Below are positions 1 through 8,700 of a stretch of 64,000 nt of DNA, one piece after another. Source of the DNA: Williamsia faeni (GTDB lineage Bacteria > Actinomycetota > Actinomycetes > Mycobacteriales > Mycobacteriaceae); NCBI GenBank assembly GCA_003202005.1, contig QJJF01000002.1, positions 620,001 through 684,000 of the forward strand, in the 5' to 3' direction. Within the stretch, counting starts at the first letter, position 1; every line of letters begins with the position of its first letter. The position numbers were made by a program, and so were the translations under genes. The notes beneath the pieces are model-generated. The model did not search any database and was not told where the DNA came from. It saw only the letters and a list, made by a program, of their open reading frames with translations.

Positions 1-412
1 GCGCCCATGCGATCAGCACAGGCTGGAAGATCAGCCGGGTTGCTCGCGCTTGATCGGTGTCGAGACCAAAGGCATCACGGTGGTGGACGTACTGAGCGAT
101 GTTGCCCGGGAAGACGGCGACGAAGAACGCAGCCAGGACGATTCCGACCGCCGCTCGCCGACTCTTCAGCGCGATGGTTGCCGTCCCGAGCAAGATTTCC
201 ACGACACCGGAGGCCACCACTGTGACGTCCGGGCTCAATGGAACGAAATCCGGAACCTGCGTCTGAAAGTCTTGACGTGCGAACGTCAAATGACTGACAC
301 CGGCAAATACCAACATCGATCCGAGCGCGACGCGGGCGATGGCGCGGGGCTTGGATTCACCCGCAGGTGACCTCTCGGTCAGCCGAGTCACGGCATTTCC
401 TTTGTCGGTCAT
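1..412 (-). CDS. DoxX-family-like membrane protein, 3' end outside window
   Basis: The frame reads right to left from ATG 412 and stays open to the window edge, so only the first 137 codons are seen. After a charged N-terminus come hydrophobic stretches at about residues 28-45, 60-80 and 88-105. The pattern AGVSHLTF, then a VPDFVPLSP segment, a GVVEILLG helix and PGNIAQYVHH is typical of small DoxX/MauE-like membrane proteins of actinobacteria. The biochemical role of this subgroup is not established. A second possible start is the GTG seven codons in. Forward-strand frames here have no recognisable product. Confidence 0.7.
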   Translation of the reverse strand, partial: MTDKGNAVTRLTERSPAGESKPRAIARVALGSMLVFAGVSHLTFARQDFQTQVPDFVPLSPDVTVVASGVVEILLGTATIALKSRRAAVGIVLAAFFVAVFPGNIAQYVHHRDAFGLDTDQARATRLIFQPVLIAWA

Positions 413-494
413 TCATCTCATTTCGCGAGTCATGAAAGGACCTTGCTCCGAGCCCTCAGCATAGGCGGCCACTCGCGTGCCGCTCGATGCCTGA

Positions 495-689
495 TCAGCC
501 GCGAGACTTGGTTCCGTCGGTTTGGTCGAAGAATCGCCAGTCGCCATCCACGTTGACCTCCATGCGGAAACCCAGCTGCCCGGACGGGACCTCACGATTT
601 TTGAACCATTCGTAGGCGTCTTCGGCATTGTTGAACTCGACTTCGTCGATTACTTCCTCGTCAGGGTTGAGCACCCGATATTCCGCCAT
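495..689 (-). CDS. Small conserved hypothetical protein (64 aa)
   Basis: Starts MAEYRVLNPDEEVIDEVEFNNAE and contains an AYEWFKN segment followed by a WRFFDQTDG tail. It is acidic and soluble, with no signal or membrane segment. Alternating short hydrophobic strands suggest a compact alpha/beta fold. An AGGAG lies just before the ATG, although the spacing is only about 2 bases. It sits alone between a DoxX-like and an LtrA-like gene on the same strand. I do not recognise the function; the clean composition and ribosome site make it likely real. Confidence 0.65.
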   Translation of the reverse strand: MAEYRVLNPDEEVIDEVEFNNAEDAYEWFKNREVPSGQLGFRMEVNVDGDWRFFDQTDGTKSRG

Positions 690-778
690 GTCTCCTCTTT
701 CGCATCCATGTTCTCCGTGGCCATTGCCAGGTTGTTTCTCGGATACCCTCTGCTCGCCGGGCTACACATCAGCAGTGG

Positions 779-2038
779 TCAGGTCTCGGTCGTGTCGACG
801 GGACTCCGACGCCGACGGACGATTCCGGTGACCACCACGAGGACCGAACCGACGGCCAGGACGATCGCCGAGGCGTACGGAAGTGCGCTGTCGATGAGTC
901 CCACGATGAGGACCACGGGAATCGCCAAAGCCGGCCACGGAATGGTCGTCTTCCAGTTTCCGGAGCTCCAGCCGAGAACGGCGCATACGCCGGTGACGAA
1001 CAGCGCCAAACCGCCGCAGAGGATCCAGCGTCCGGCGGCAGAAAGTTCACCCACTGGATGAAGGACGTACTGCTCGATGCCCACGCCGAGTAGCGCGGCG
1101 CCCAATACCAGTGGCAAGTGCCCGTAGATGTAGCCGTCGGCGCGCCCACTACCGACCGCGCTGTCGTCGTCCTGTATCTCCGTCTTGGCTTCGGCACCAC
1201 CGATGTCGAAGTACATCCACCACACCGATGCGGCGATGGTGAATCCCACTGCGGCCACCAACGTTGACGACCAATCCCAATGGGTGTCCTGCATGCCGAG
1301 CACGATGGCCGAGATGGACTCGCCGAGAACCAGGATCACGAAGAGGCCGAAACGTTCCGGTAGGTGCTCGAGGTGCAAAGGCAAGTCGGGTCCCCAGTGG
1401 GTGGCCGCGAACGGCGCCATCGCCTCTATCGCGATTCCGATCCCCCACAGGATGTAGGTGATCGGTGAGGGCGTGAGCAGTGCGATCGTCCAGATCGCAA
1501 TGCTGATGACCGTCGCTGCGAAATACAGATTGATCGTGACTCGCGCGTCGATGATGTGCCGCCACGCGCGTAGGTACAGTCCGGCCAGGATCACTCTGGT
1601 GGCGATGTAACCCACACCGAACGCCACGGTTCCGTCACCGCCGATTGCGGTGGATGCACTGGCGGCCATCACCGCGACTGCGAAAGTGGCCGCCAATTTG
1701 AGCACGCGATACAGGATGTCGTTGGTGTCGAAGCGGTTTGCGTACAGCGTGGTGGTCACCCATGACCACCACGTGACCACGAATAGTCCGGTGAAGACAG
1801 CGACACCGTGCCAACCGAGGTCCTTGTTCAGGGCGAGCGCAAGCTGATGGATGACCAAGACGTACGCGAGGTCGAAAAAGAGCTCGAGCCGCGTGGCTCC
1901 GCGATCGTCTTGCGTCCGCAACCGCGGCGGCTCGAGGAGCGGGGCGCGGTTGCCGGCTCCGGCGGTATCGCCGGTGTCGTCAGGATGATCGCCCAAATGC
2001 CCTGCCGCGCGATCACCCATCTCGTCAGTTGTCCTCAC
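779..2038 (-). CDS. Low temperature requirement protein A (LtrA) family membrane protein
   Basis: A 419-residue polytopic membrane protein. After a roughly 45-residue hydrophilic N-terminus comes RLELFFDLAYVLVIHQLA, the family hallmark. Further hallmarks are the WWSWVTTTLYANRFDTND segment and the central ERFGLFVILVLGESI motif. About a dozen hydrophobic helices fill the rest, and the C-terminus is a short arginine-rich tail. The name comes from a Listeria gene reported to be needed for growth in the cold; the transported or sensed molecule is unknown. GTG 2038 is taken as start; ATG 2020 is an alternative. It appears monocistronic. Confidence 0.9.
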   Translation of the reverse strand: MRTTDEMGDRAAGHLGDHPDDTGDTAGAGNRAPLLEPPRLRTQDDRGATRLELFFDLAYVLVIHQLALALNKDLGWHGVAVFTGLFVVTWWSWVTTTLYANRFDTNDILYRVLKLAATFAVAVMAASASTAIGGDGTVAFGVGYIATRVILAGLYLRAWRHIIDARVTINLYFAATVISIAIWTIALLTPSPITYILWGIGIAIEAMAPFAATHWGPDLPLHLEHLPERFGLFVILVLGESISAIVLGMQDTHWDWSSTLVAAVGFTIAASVWWMYFDIGGAEAKTEIQDDDSAVGSGRADGYIYGHLPLVLGAALLGVGIEQYVLHPVGELSAAGRWILCGGLALFVTGVCAVLGWSSGNWKTTIPWPALAIPVVLIVGLIDSALPYASAIVLAVGSVLVVVTGIVRRRRSPVDTTET

Positions 2039-2128
2039 CGTCGGCCCTGATGGGCGTGCGCTGAGCCAGGGCGACGCAGTCGCATGTCAGGTCAGTACCC
2101 AGAACCGGACTGTCACAAACGAGAATTT

Positions 2129-2147
2129 CGCCTGAGGTGTTCAGGCG
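2129..2147. terminator. Hairpin downstream of the RibD-type reductase gene
   Basis: Perfect inverted repeat CGCCTGA-GGTGT-TCAGGCG, 7 bp after the stop codon of the leftward reductase gene and about 90 bp before LtrA. There is no clear T-tract on either side. A transcription terminator is the simplest reading. Confidence 0.5.
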
Positions 2148-2153
2148 TCGCAC

Positions 2154-2777
2154 TCAGCGATCTGCGGTCATATCCCCCGTCTCGGGCGTGCCCTCGGCTA
2201 GCCCGTAACGCAGATAGACGGTGCCGTTCGGAACGGCTATCGGCGGTTCGACGAGCGTGAGGTTGGTGGGCACTGCACCATCGTCGAAGACCTTCTTTCC
2301 GACACCGAGCACGATGGGGTGCACCCAGAGGTCGAGACGGTCGAAGAGTTTTTCGCGTAGGAGGGTCTGCACGAAGTTCAGGCTCCCGACCACCTTCACG
2401 TTCTCGTGCCGGTCACGGATTTCGCGCACCGCAGCGGAAAGATCCGGACCGAGTTGCGTGGACCCGGCCCACGGGAGGTCGGGATTTCCGCGGGAGGCAA
2501 CGTATTTCGGGACCTTGTTGAAGAGCGTGGCGATCCCGTTGTCCTGGCCACCCTCCTGGTGCGGCCAGTAGGCGGCAAAAATGTCATAGGTTCGCCGGCC
2601 GAGCAGGAGGGCATCCGTGCCCTCGTATGCAGCAAGTATTTGCGCACCGGTGGTCTCGTCTATCAGCGGTGCCTGCCAGCCGCCGAACGAGAAACCCTCT
2701 GGATCTTCGTCAGGGCCGCCCGGCGCCTGTCCGACGAGGTCGAGGGTTGCGAACATCTCGATGTGGATGAGTCCCAT
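2154..2777 (-). CDS. Dihydrofolate reductase / RibD C-terminal family protein
   Basis: 207 residues, the normal size for this small NADPH-dependent reductase family. It opens MGLIHIEMFATLDLVGQAPGGPDED, with the SLDG-like position changed to TLDL, and has the LLGRRTYDIFAAYWP motif at about residues 57-70. Mid-protein KYVASR and KVVGSLNFVQTLLRE match the nucleotide-binding part of RibD-C domains. The physiological substrate of stand-alone members is generally unknown, and it is unlikely to be the essential folate enzyme. GGGAG seven bases before ATG 2777 supports the start. A hairpin follows the stop. Confidence 0.85.
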   Translation of the reverse strand: MGLIHIEMFATLDLVGQAPGGPDEDPEGFSFGGWQAPLIDETTGAQILAAYEGTDALLLGRRTYDIFAAYWPHQEGGQDNGIATLFNKVPKYVASRGNPDLPWAGSTQLGPDLSAAVREIRDRHENVKVVGSLNFVQTLLREKLFDRLDLWVHPIVLGVGKKVFDDGAVPTNLTLVEPPIAVPNGTVYLRYGLAEGTPETGDMTADR

Positions 2778-2894
2778 GGTCAGCTCCCGATGCGTAGGTT
2801 GTCTCGGTCAAGAGGTAGACCCGGGGACGCGGGCGAAATCATCGATGTTTCCACTTCCGATGCACAGCCGTCGTGGTCGCGCGCTCGAAGCCGT

Positions 2895-2908
2895 TCACGC
2901 TAGCGTGA
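2895..2908. promoter_or_regulatory. Perfect palindrome just upstream of the kinase gene
   Basis: TCACGCTAGCGTGA is a perfect 14-bp palindrome ending four bases before the kinase ATG. It could be an operator for a dimeric repressor, or the TAGCGT part could be a -10 element giving an almost leaderless transcript. There is no good ribosome site before the ATG, which fits the second view. Confidence 0.4.
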
Positions 2909-2912
2909 CAAC

Positions 2913-4139
2913 ATGCCCGTTCCCGAAACCCTCGCCGGTCGCTATCAGTTGCGCGGACTGTTGGGTCACGGCGGAATGGGCGATGTCTATGACGGTTGGG
3001 ATGCCCGGCTCGGACGTCCGATAGCGGTAAAGGTGCTGCGGCCCGACCTCGCAGCCTCAGCTGATATCAGGCTGCGCTTCGAAAGCGAAGCCCGTACCGC
3101 AGCGACCGTCAACCATCCGAATGTGGTGGCCGTGTATGACACCGGCGAGGATGCCGACATTCCGTTCATCGTGATGGAACGCCTACCTGGACGGACCCTG
3201 GCCGATGAGATAGCCGAAGGACCGCTACCGCCGGGCCGGGTCCGGGCAGTGATGGCCGATGTACTGGCAGCGCTTGCCGCCGCACATGCCGCCGGGGTCC
3301 TCCATCGCGACATCAAGCCTGGGAACGTGCTTTTCACGACGGCCGGGACCGTGAAGGTCACCGACTTCGGAATCGCCAAAACCGCCGAATCCAATCAGAC
3401 CGCAACCGGCGAGGTTCTCGGAACGGTCGCCTACCTGAGCCCTGACCGGATAAACGGAAAACCAGCTGTGGTCACTGACGATCTCTACGCGGTGGGCATT
3501 GTGGGGTACGAAGCGATCGCCGGCCATCGCCCGTTCGGCGGCGACAACATCCTGTCGGTGGCCCGAGCCATCTTGAACCAAGAGGCGCCGCGGCTCGGAA
3601 CTCTGCAGACCACTGCCGATCCCGGTCTCATCGAGGTCGTCGAGCGGGCCATGTCGCCTGATCCCAGGGCCCGATTCCCGGATGCCGACGTGATGCGGCG
3701 TGCTCTCATCGACCCTGCGACATTGCCGCCCGTGGCGATGCCCACAGCGGCCCCGGCCGCGCCCGTTGCGACACGTGCCTTCACCTCGCCGGTAGCCGTA
3801 ACCGTCGGCCCCCAGCCTTCACCTCGGAAACGGCGGCGTCCACTCCTGATTCTCGCGATAATCGCCGCTATGATTGTCGCGGTCGCCGCGGGTGTTCTTG
3901 GAGTGGCACTGAATTCGGACGACACGGATGCTCCGGTCACGACGCCGAGCGACACGCGCGCCTCGACGTCTTCGCCGATAACCCCGGCTGAACAGACCTC
4001 ACCGACCACCACCACCGAGGCTGCTCCCCCACCAGTTGCTCCCCTACCAACCGCCACATCGGGCAACGGCAACTCGAACAAAGACAAGGAGAAAGAGAAG
4101 AAGCCGGACAAAGGGAACGGCAACAACGGTGACAATTGA
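2913..4139 (+). CDS. Ser/Thr protein kinase, PknB-like, membrane-anchored without PASTA domains
   Basis: The N-terminal 265 residues are a Hanks-type kinase: glycine loop GHGGMGDVY at 18-26, ATP-anchoring Lys40, catalytic HRDIKPGN with Asp133, and DFG at 151-153. The activation loop ends in LSPDR instead of the usual SPE. A Pro/Ala-rich juxtamembrane linker leads to a transmembrane helix at about 310-333. The roughly 75-residue outer tail is Thr/Ser/Pro-rich and then Lys/Glu/Asn/Gly-rich, with no PASTA repeats or other known sensor fold. Mycobacterial relatives phosphorylate cell-envelope and regulatory proteins. The gene appears monocistronic. Confidence 0.92.
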   Translation: MPVPETLAGRYQLRGLLGHGGMGDVYDGWDARLGRPIAVKVLRPDLAASADIRLRFESEARTAATVNHPNVVAVYDTGEDADIPFIVMERLPGRTLADEIAEGPLPPGRVRAVMADVLAALAAAHAAGVLHRDIKPGNVLFTTAGTVKVTDFGIAKTAESNQTATGEVLGTVAYLSPDRINGKPAVVTDDLYAVGIVGYEAIAGHRPFGGDNILSVARAILNQEAPRLGTLQTTADPGLIEVVERAMSPDPRARFPDADVMRRALIDPATLPPVAMPTAAPAAPVATRAFTSPVAVTVGPQPSPRKRRRPLLILAIIAAMIVAVAAGVLGVALNSDDTDAPVTTPSDTRASTSSPITPAEQTSPTTTTEAAPPPVAPLPTATSGNGNSNKDKEKEKKPDKGNGNNGDN

Positions 4140-4186
4140 TTCTTGATGCCGCTGCGGATGCGAGCAGATCGGGCACATGATCATAT

Positions 4187-4252
4187 CGTTGGTTTGACCA
4201 ACGTTATGCTATCGTCGAACTGTAACCGTTGGTTCGACCAACGTTTGTTGGT
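4187..4252. promoter_or_regulatory. Array of five TTGGT/ACCAA half-sites: operator region of the epoxide hydrolase
   Basis: Two near-identical palindromes, CGTTGGTTTGACCAACG (4187-4203) and CGTTGGTTCGACCAACG (4227-4243), lie exactly 40 bp apart. A fifth half-site TTGGT at 4248-4252 makes an overlapping palindrome with the preceding ACCAA. The array ends 24 bases before the hydrolase start codon. The geometry fits cooperative binding of a TetR- or MarR-type dimer. No regulator gene adjoins it, so the cognate protein must be encoded elsewhere. Confidence 0.65.
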
Positions 4253-4276
4253 CGCTCAGATCTCTGGAGTATGGCG

Positions 4277-5365
4277 ATGATCAAGCCTTTCCGCATCAAT
4301 GTCCCCGAGGCCGACCTCGACGACCTCAACGATCGACTCGTCCGCACCAGATGGCCGAACGAGGTCACCGACGCCGGGACCGACTACGGTTTTCCGCTGG
4401 CCCGGCTCAAAGAACTCGCCGAATATTGGCTGACCACCTACAAATGGCGCGACCATGAAGCCAAACTCAACGAGCTGCCGCACTTCACAACCGAGATCGA
4501 CGGCCAGAACATCCATTTCGTACATGTCCGATCCGAACGACCGGATGCACTCGCCCTGATACTGACCCACGGATGGCCTGGTTCGTTCCTGGAATTTCTC
4601 GACGTTATCGAGCCGCTCTCACGAGACTTCCATCTGGTGATCCCATCCATCCCCGGCTATGGGTTCTCCGGCCCAACCCACGAACGCGGCTGGGGCATCG
4701 TCCGGATCGCGCATGCCTGGGCCGAGCTGATGCGACGTCTCGGGTACGAGCACTATGGCGCGCAGGGCGGCGACTTCGGCTCGGGTATCTCGATCGCGCT
4801 CGGTACAGCGGCTCCCGATCAGCTTGTCGGCGTACATGTCAATTATCTGCCGACCCCGCCAGATCCCGAGGCGGACTTCGATTTATCCGCATCCGACAGA
4901 GCCAGACTGGAGAAGATCAAGAGCCTGATGGCGAATCGACCGCCCTTCCAGGCTCTGCAGGCCCTTACTCCGCAGACCATCGGATACGCGCTCACCGATT
5001 CTCCGGTGGGCCAGCTCGCCTGGATCGCCGAGCGATTCGCCCAGTGGACAGACCCCAGCTCGTCCATCAGTGACGAAAGATTGCTCACCGACATTTCGCT
5101 GTACTGGCTCACCGCCACCGCCGCATCAGCGGCGCGACTGCACCACGACGCTGTGCGGAACGTGGGTCCGTGCCCGGTGCCGGTTGGCGTAGCAGTCTTC
5201 GCGCACGACATAACGCAGTCGGTGCGACCACTCGCCGAGCGGCTGTACGACATCAATCACTGGTCGGAGTTCGAGCGCGGCGGTCATTTCGCTGCAATGG
5301 AGGTGCCCGAACTGTTCGTCGACGACGTCCGCAGCTTCTTCGAGAAGCAGACCTCGGCGAAGTAA
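4277..5365 (+). CDS. Epoxide hydrolase (EHN domain plus alpha/beta hydrolase)
   Basis: 362 residues from ATG 4277, chosen because GGAG sits seven bases upstream; ATG 4271 is only one base from it. The N-terminal lid domain, about residues 1-90 with FRINVPEADLDDL and RWPNE, is the EHN signature. The hydrolase core has the oxyanion motif HGWPGS (98-103), the nucleophile loop GAQGGDFGSG with Asp166, and the late GGHFAAMEVPE with His337. This family opens epoxides to diols in the cytoplasm, as in limonene or juvenile-hormone-type hydrolases; the actual substrate is unknown. It is probably controlled by the upstream operator array. A hairpin at 5374-5389 follows. Confidence 0.92.
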   Translation: MIKPFRINVPEADLDDLNDRLVRTRWPNEVTDAGTDYGFPLARLKELAEYWLTTYKWRDHEAKLNELPHFTTEIDGQNIHFVHVRSERPDALALILTHGWPGSFLEFLDVIEPLSRDFHLVIPSIPGYGFSGPTHERGWGIVRIAHAWAELMRRLGYEHYGAQGGDFGSGISIALGTAAPDQLVGVHVNYLPTPPDPEADFDLSASDRARLEKIKSLMANRPPFQALQALTPQTIGYALTDSPVGQLAWIAERFAQWTDPSSSISDERLLTDISLYWLTATAASAARLHHDAVRNVGPCPVPVGVAVFAHDITQSVRPLAERLYDINHWSEFERGGHFAAMEVPELFVDDVRSFFEKQTSAK

Positions 5366-5373
5366 CAGAATTT

Positions 5374-5389
5374 GAGTAGCGCACTACTC
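5374..5389. terminator. Hairpin after the epoxide hydrolase
   Basis: GAGTAG-CGCA-CTACTC, a perfect 6-bp stem with a 4-base loop nine bases after the hydrolase stop. It is short and lacks a T-run, so it is only a candidate terminator. Confidence 0.4.
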
Positions 5390-5469
5390 GTGTGTGGAAG
5401 CACATACAGATCGATAATTGATGCATGACCCAATAGTCACCGCATCCCTTCGATCAGGAGACCTCGGCA

Positions 5470-7134
5470 ATGTATGACAACGGTCTGACAAGCTTTGCGC
5501 TACACAGTGAAGACGCAACGGAGGGGCCCACACTCGAGGCCCTGAACGACGAGGTCGTCAAGATCGGCGAGGCAGCTCCGGTCAACTCGGAGGACCTGGA
5601 TCCCGAAACTGCCGCCCGACGTTATCTCGATCAAATGATCGTGAGTCCCGAGGTCCCCACGATCACCGCGGATGGGGCCGGTGCCGGCACCGAGTACCGC
5701 ACAATCGGTACCGAAACAATGCCGCTGACGGAATCAACGGTCGTCAAGTTCGCTCAATACCGCCAGCACATACCGATTTACGGATCGTTGGTGACGATCG
5801 AGCTCGACGAGACGAACAGCATGCTGGCGATGAACTCCGCGCTCGGAAACCCGGACGGAGTTGATGCGGTGGCCACGGTATCGCCCGCCGGCGCCCAGGA
5901 GGTGATCGCCGATGACGCAGGTCAGGATGCTCTGCCACTCGCAGAACCGCCCCGCCTGTACTTCTATTACGACAACAGCGACAGCGGGGCCACGTGGCGG
6001 TTGGCATACATTGCCAAAGACGTTGAACAACACCGCAGCCCAAAGCAGGACAACCAGGGCGACACTTTGCCCCAATTGTTCGACTATGTCGTCGACGCGC
6101 ATTCTGGCGCCCTGATTGCCAAACTACCTCGTACGCAATCGGTTTCCTGGACGCTCGACGAACAGGAGTCAACCGACGGGTTGGGGCACAACCGGCAGAT
6201 CCGGGCTGAGCGGGACCAGAACGGCAACAAAAGGCTGGTGGACCCCATTCGGCGGGTGAAGACCTACGACTTCAAATTCGGCAGGATCGAAACGCAACTC
6301 GGTTCCCTGCCCGGCTCCGAGCCGATCACCAACCCACCCGAACCATGGGATCCCGCAGCCGTCAGCGCCCACGCCAACGCTCAGGAGGTCGCCGATTACC
6401 TGATCAACACCTTGCGCCGTGACGGTCTCGACAACCGGGGTGCCCCCTTCGTCTCGTCGATCAACTGCACCTCGGTTCGCGAGCCCGACAGCGATCAATG
6501 GCACAACGCCGCCTGGTTCCGCAACCAGATGGTCTACGGACAGCGACGCGTGAACGGACAACTCTGCTCCTATGCTGTGGCCAAAGATGTTGTCGCCCAC
6601 GAAATTACCCACGGTCTGACCTCCAATACCGCACGACTTGAATATCAAGGTGAGTCGGGTGCACTCAACGAGTCGTACTCCGACATATTCGGAATCATCA
6701 TCGCCAATTCACATGAGCCCAACGTCGACAACTGGGACTGGGAGATGGGCGAAGAACTGAACGAAACCGGGATACCGCTGCGCGACCTGAGCGATCCGAC
6801 GCTTCGCGGGCAACCCGCCCACATGGATGACTTTGTCGTCACCGCCGCCGACAACGGCGGGGTCCACAAGAACAGCGGTATCCACAACAAGGCGGCATTC
6901 AACCTGATCACCGCCCGGGACGGCGGGGCCCACGTGTTCACACCGGCCGAGTCCGGCGCACTCTTCTACCTGGCGCTCATCAACAACTTGTCGCGGACAT
7001 CGGGTTTCAGCGACAGCCGCCGTGCGGTGGAATTGGCCGGCAAGTCTCTGTTCCGTCGCGAGGAACAGGAACCGCGGGACACGAAGATCTCTGCGATCGG
7101 TGGGGCATTCGACGCCGTTGGGATCATCCGCTGA
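5470..7134 (+). CDS. M4 (thermolysin-type) zinc metallopeptidase without a recognisable signal peptide
   Basis: 554 residues. The zinc site HEITH spans 377-381, with the third ligand Glu401 in GALNESYSD, and His466 in HKNSGIHNKAAF matches the transition-state histidine of M4 peptidases. Residues about 40-210 look like the FTP/PepSY propeptide seen in secreted thermolysins. The protein starts MYDNGLTSFALHSEDA with no hydrophobic core. GGAG upstream supports this start, and the only nearby upstream ATG runs straight into a stop. Either it is cytoplasmic, as protealysin-like enzymes can be, or it is exported another way. Its end overlaps the convergent monooxygenase gene by 11 bp. Confidence 0.93.
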   Translation: MYDNGLTSFALHSEDATEGPTLEALNDEVVKIGEAAPVNSEDLDPETAARRYLDQMIVSPEVPTITADGAGAGTEYRTIGTETMPLTESTVVKFAQYRQHIPIYGSLVTIELDETNSMLAMNSALGNPDGVDAVATVSPAGAQEVIADDAGQDALPLAEPPRLYFYYDNSDSGATWRLAYIAKDVEQHRSPKQDNQGDTLPQLFDYVVDAHSGALIAKLPRTQSVSWTLDEQESTDGLGHNRQIRAERDQNGNKRLVDPIRRVKTYDFKFGRIETQLGSLPGSEPITNPPEPWDPAAVSAHANAQEVADYLINTLRRDGLDNRGAPFVSSINCTSVREPDSDQWHNAAWFRNQMVYGQRRVNGQLCSYAVAKDVVAHEITHGLTSNTARLEYQGESGALNESYSDIFGIIIANSHEPNVDNWDWEMGEELNETGIPLRDLSDPTLRGQPAHMDDFVVTAADNGGVHKNSGIHNKAAFNLITARDGGAHVFTPAESGALFYLALINNLSRTSGFSDSRRAVELAGKSLFRREEQEPRDTKISAIGGAFDAVGIIR

Positions 7135-7417
7135 ACAGCGATCGCTCCCCGCTTACATCGTATTCGGCGACCGACGCCGAAAGTATTGCGGCGCTTTGGT
7201 CGTCGCTCGGCCCGCTGCTCCGGAAATCTTCGACCGACGCCTGAGATTCCCATCGTTCGAATATGTTGATGCGCCCGGTGTCGGCCAGGTCTGCCGAGAT
7301 GGCGAAGTCGAGACATCCTGCTGCGCTCCGGGCCTGCGCAACAACATCCACGCATCCAGCCAGGTAGGCGTCACGTTGACCGGATTCGACGGTGATGTGG
7401 CCGGCGACGATAACCAT
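7124..7417 (-). CDS. Antibiotic biosynthesis monooxygenase (ABM) domain protein
   Basis: 97 residues, a single ferredoxin-like ABM domain. It opens MVIVAGHITVESGQRDAYLAGCVDVV, has GCLDFAISADLADTGRINIFERWES in the middle, and ends in a short variable tail. Members are small dimeric proteins that often act as quinol monooxygenases or in heme or polyketide chemistry, usually without a cofactor. AGGAG six bases before ATG 7417 supports the start. It converges on the M4 peptidase and lies 41 bp after the start of the upstream lipase-side intergenic. Confidence 0.88.
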   Translation of the reverse strand: MVIVAGHITVESGQRDAYLAGCVDVVAQARSAAGCLDFAISADLADTGRINIFERWESQASVEDFRSSGPSDDQSAAILSASVAEYDVSGERSLFSG

Positions 7418-7458
7418 GGTGGACTCCTGTGTAGGTCTTGTGTCGTGGCCGAACTCGG

Positions 7459-8664
7459 CTAACCGTGCATCAACCGAGCGAGCCAGGGCGTCGAGTCGAC
7501 TGTAGAGGTCAGCACCGTTCCGCTGTGGTCTGTCGGGTAGACATTCAACGTCACCGGTTGTCCGTTGGCGGCAAGTGCGGCAGCCAACGTCAGCGACAAC
7601 GGCGCCGGAACATCCCGGTCGAGCAGACCTTGCCCGAGAAAGATCGGCCGGTCATAACCGCGGTCCGGAATTGCCATGTAGTCACTCAAGGCGTCGGGCA
7701 AGCCCGGCACCCCGGCCAGCGGCTTGCTGAAGAGTGTCCGCAAATCCAAGCCCTCGGTGATTTCGGCCATCTCCGGGATACAAAGAATTCTGGCCTGGTC
7801 GATGAGTTGCTCGGCGCGCGGAGTCAACGCAGAGCGAGTGGCGATGTCGGGACGGGCGTCGAGGAACCCGGCAAGTATGTACAGCACGTAGCTGTTGAGT
7901 CCGGCGGGCAACGTAACCGGTGGAACGTCGGGCCCGAGGAGGTCAATCGGATAGTTGATGTACGCGGGTGTGCCAGTGGCAACAACCCCGCGGTAATCGA
8001 GTCCCGATCCTGCAGACAGCGCGGTCGCAACATGCGCGGCACTGAGCGCCGCTCCGGCACCCTGCGATTGGCCGACGATGGCCCACCGCTGTGCCAACGG
8101 CAGGCCAAGAGCGTGTGCTGCGATCACCGAGTCCACGATGTTGCGGGCAGCCGCCTCTCGGCCGAGGTATTGCATGAGGCCGGGTGTCCCGAGCCCCGCG
8201 TAGTCGGAGGCGACGATGGCGTAGCCCTGCCGCAGCCAATGTTGGAGGTAGGCAGCGTCGCGTTCGGAGCGTGGCAGTGCTGACGGTGTGCAATCGTCAC
8301 CGAGTCCGGTGGTGCCGTGAGCCCAGGCGATGACGGGCCAGCCATCCTCGGGTGCGGTGCCGGTGGGAAGAAAGACGGCAGCGCTACTGGTCGTGACCGG
8401 GCCATCAGCGGAACGGCTTGTGGCATAAAGGAATCGGCGGGCGTCGGTCACCTCGGGTAGCGAAAGCGTGGGGTCGAGTTGCGCCTGCGCAATCAGCGCA
8501 CCGCGTTCGGACCCGATTGGGGCCGACGTCTGGCGGGCATCAATGCCAGACCACCGTGGCGTAGCAAACCCGGGCGCATCGTCAGCCGATGCGGGTGGCG
8601 CGATACCTGCGATGAACAAGATCCCTGCGAGAGTCACCAGCGCGGCTACCGTACGCCTTCTCAT
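7459..8664 (-). CDS. Secreted lipase of the fungal-LIP-type family
   Basis: 401 residues with a Sec signal peptide: RRR, a hydrophobic core at about 6-22, and cleavage near APPASA-DD at 27/28. The mature part is an alpha/beta hydrolase with AWAHGTTG (oxyanion side), nucleophile elbow VGQSQGAGA with Ser200, and a late DHSGTV segment that can supply His. This matches the secretory lipase family found in mycolata, which cleaves acylglycerols or other esters outside the cell. No strong ribosome site precedes the ATG; a TAGCAT element suggests a nearly leaderless message. Confidence 0.9.
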   Translation of the reverse strand: MRRRTVAALVTLAGILFIAGIAPPASADDAPGFATPRWSGIDARQTSAPIGSERGALIAQAQLDPTLSLPEVTDARRFLYATSRSADGPVTTSSAAVFLPTGTAPEDGWPVIAWAHGTTGLGDDCTPSALPRSERDAAYLQHWLRQGYAIVASDYAGLGTPGLMQYLGREAAARNIVDSVIAAHALGLPLAQRWAIVGQSQGAGAALSAAHVATALSAGSGLDYRGVVATGTPAYINYPIDLLGPDVPPVTLPAGLNSYVLYILAGFLDARPDIATRSALTPRAEQLIDQARILCIPEMAEITEGLDLRTLFSKPLAGVPGLPDALSDYMAIPDRGYDRPIFLGQGLLDRDVPAPLSLTLAAALAANGQPVTLNVYPTDHSGTVLTSTVDSTPWLARLMHG

Positions 8665-8700
8665 ACTTGTTCATGCTAGCCGCGGCACAGCTGGGTTGAT

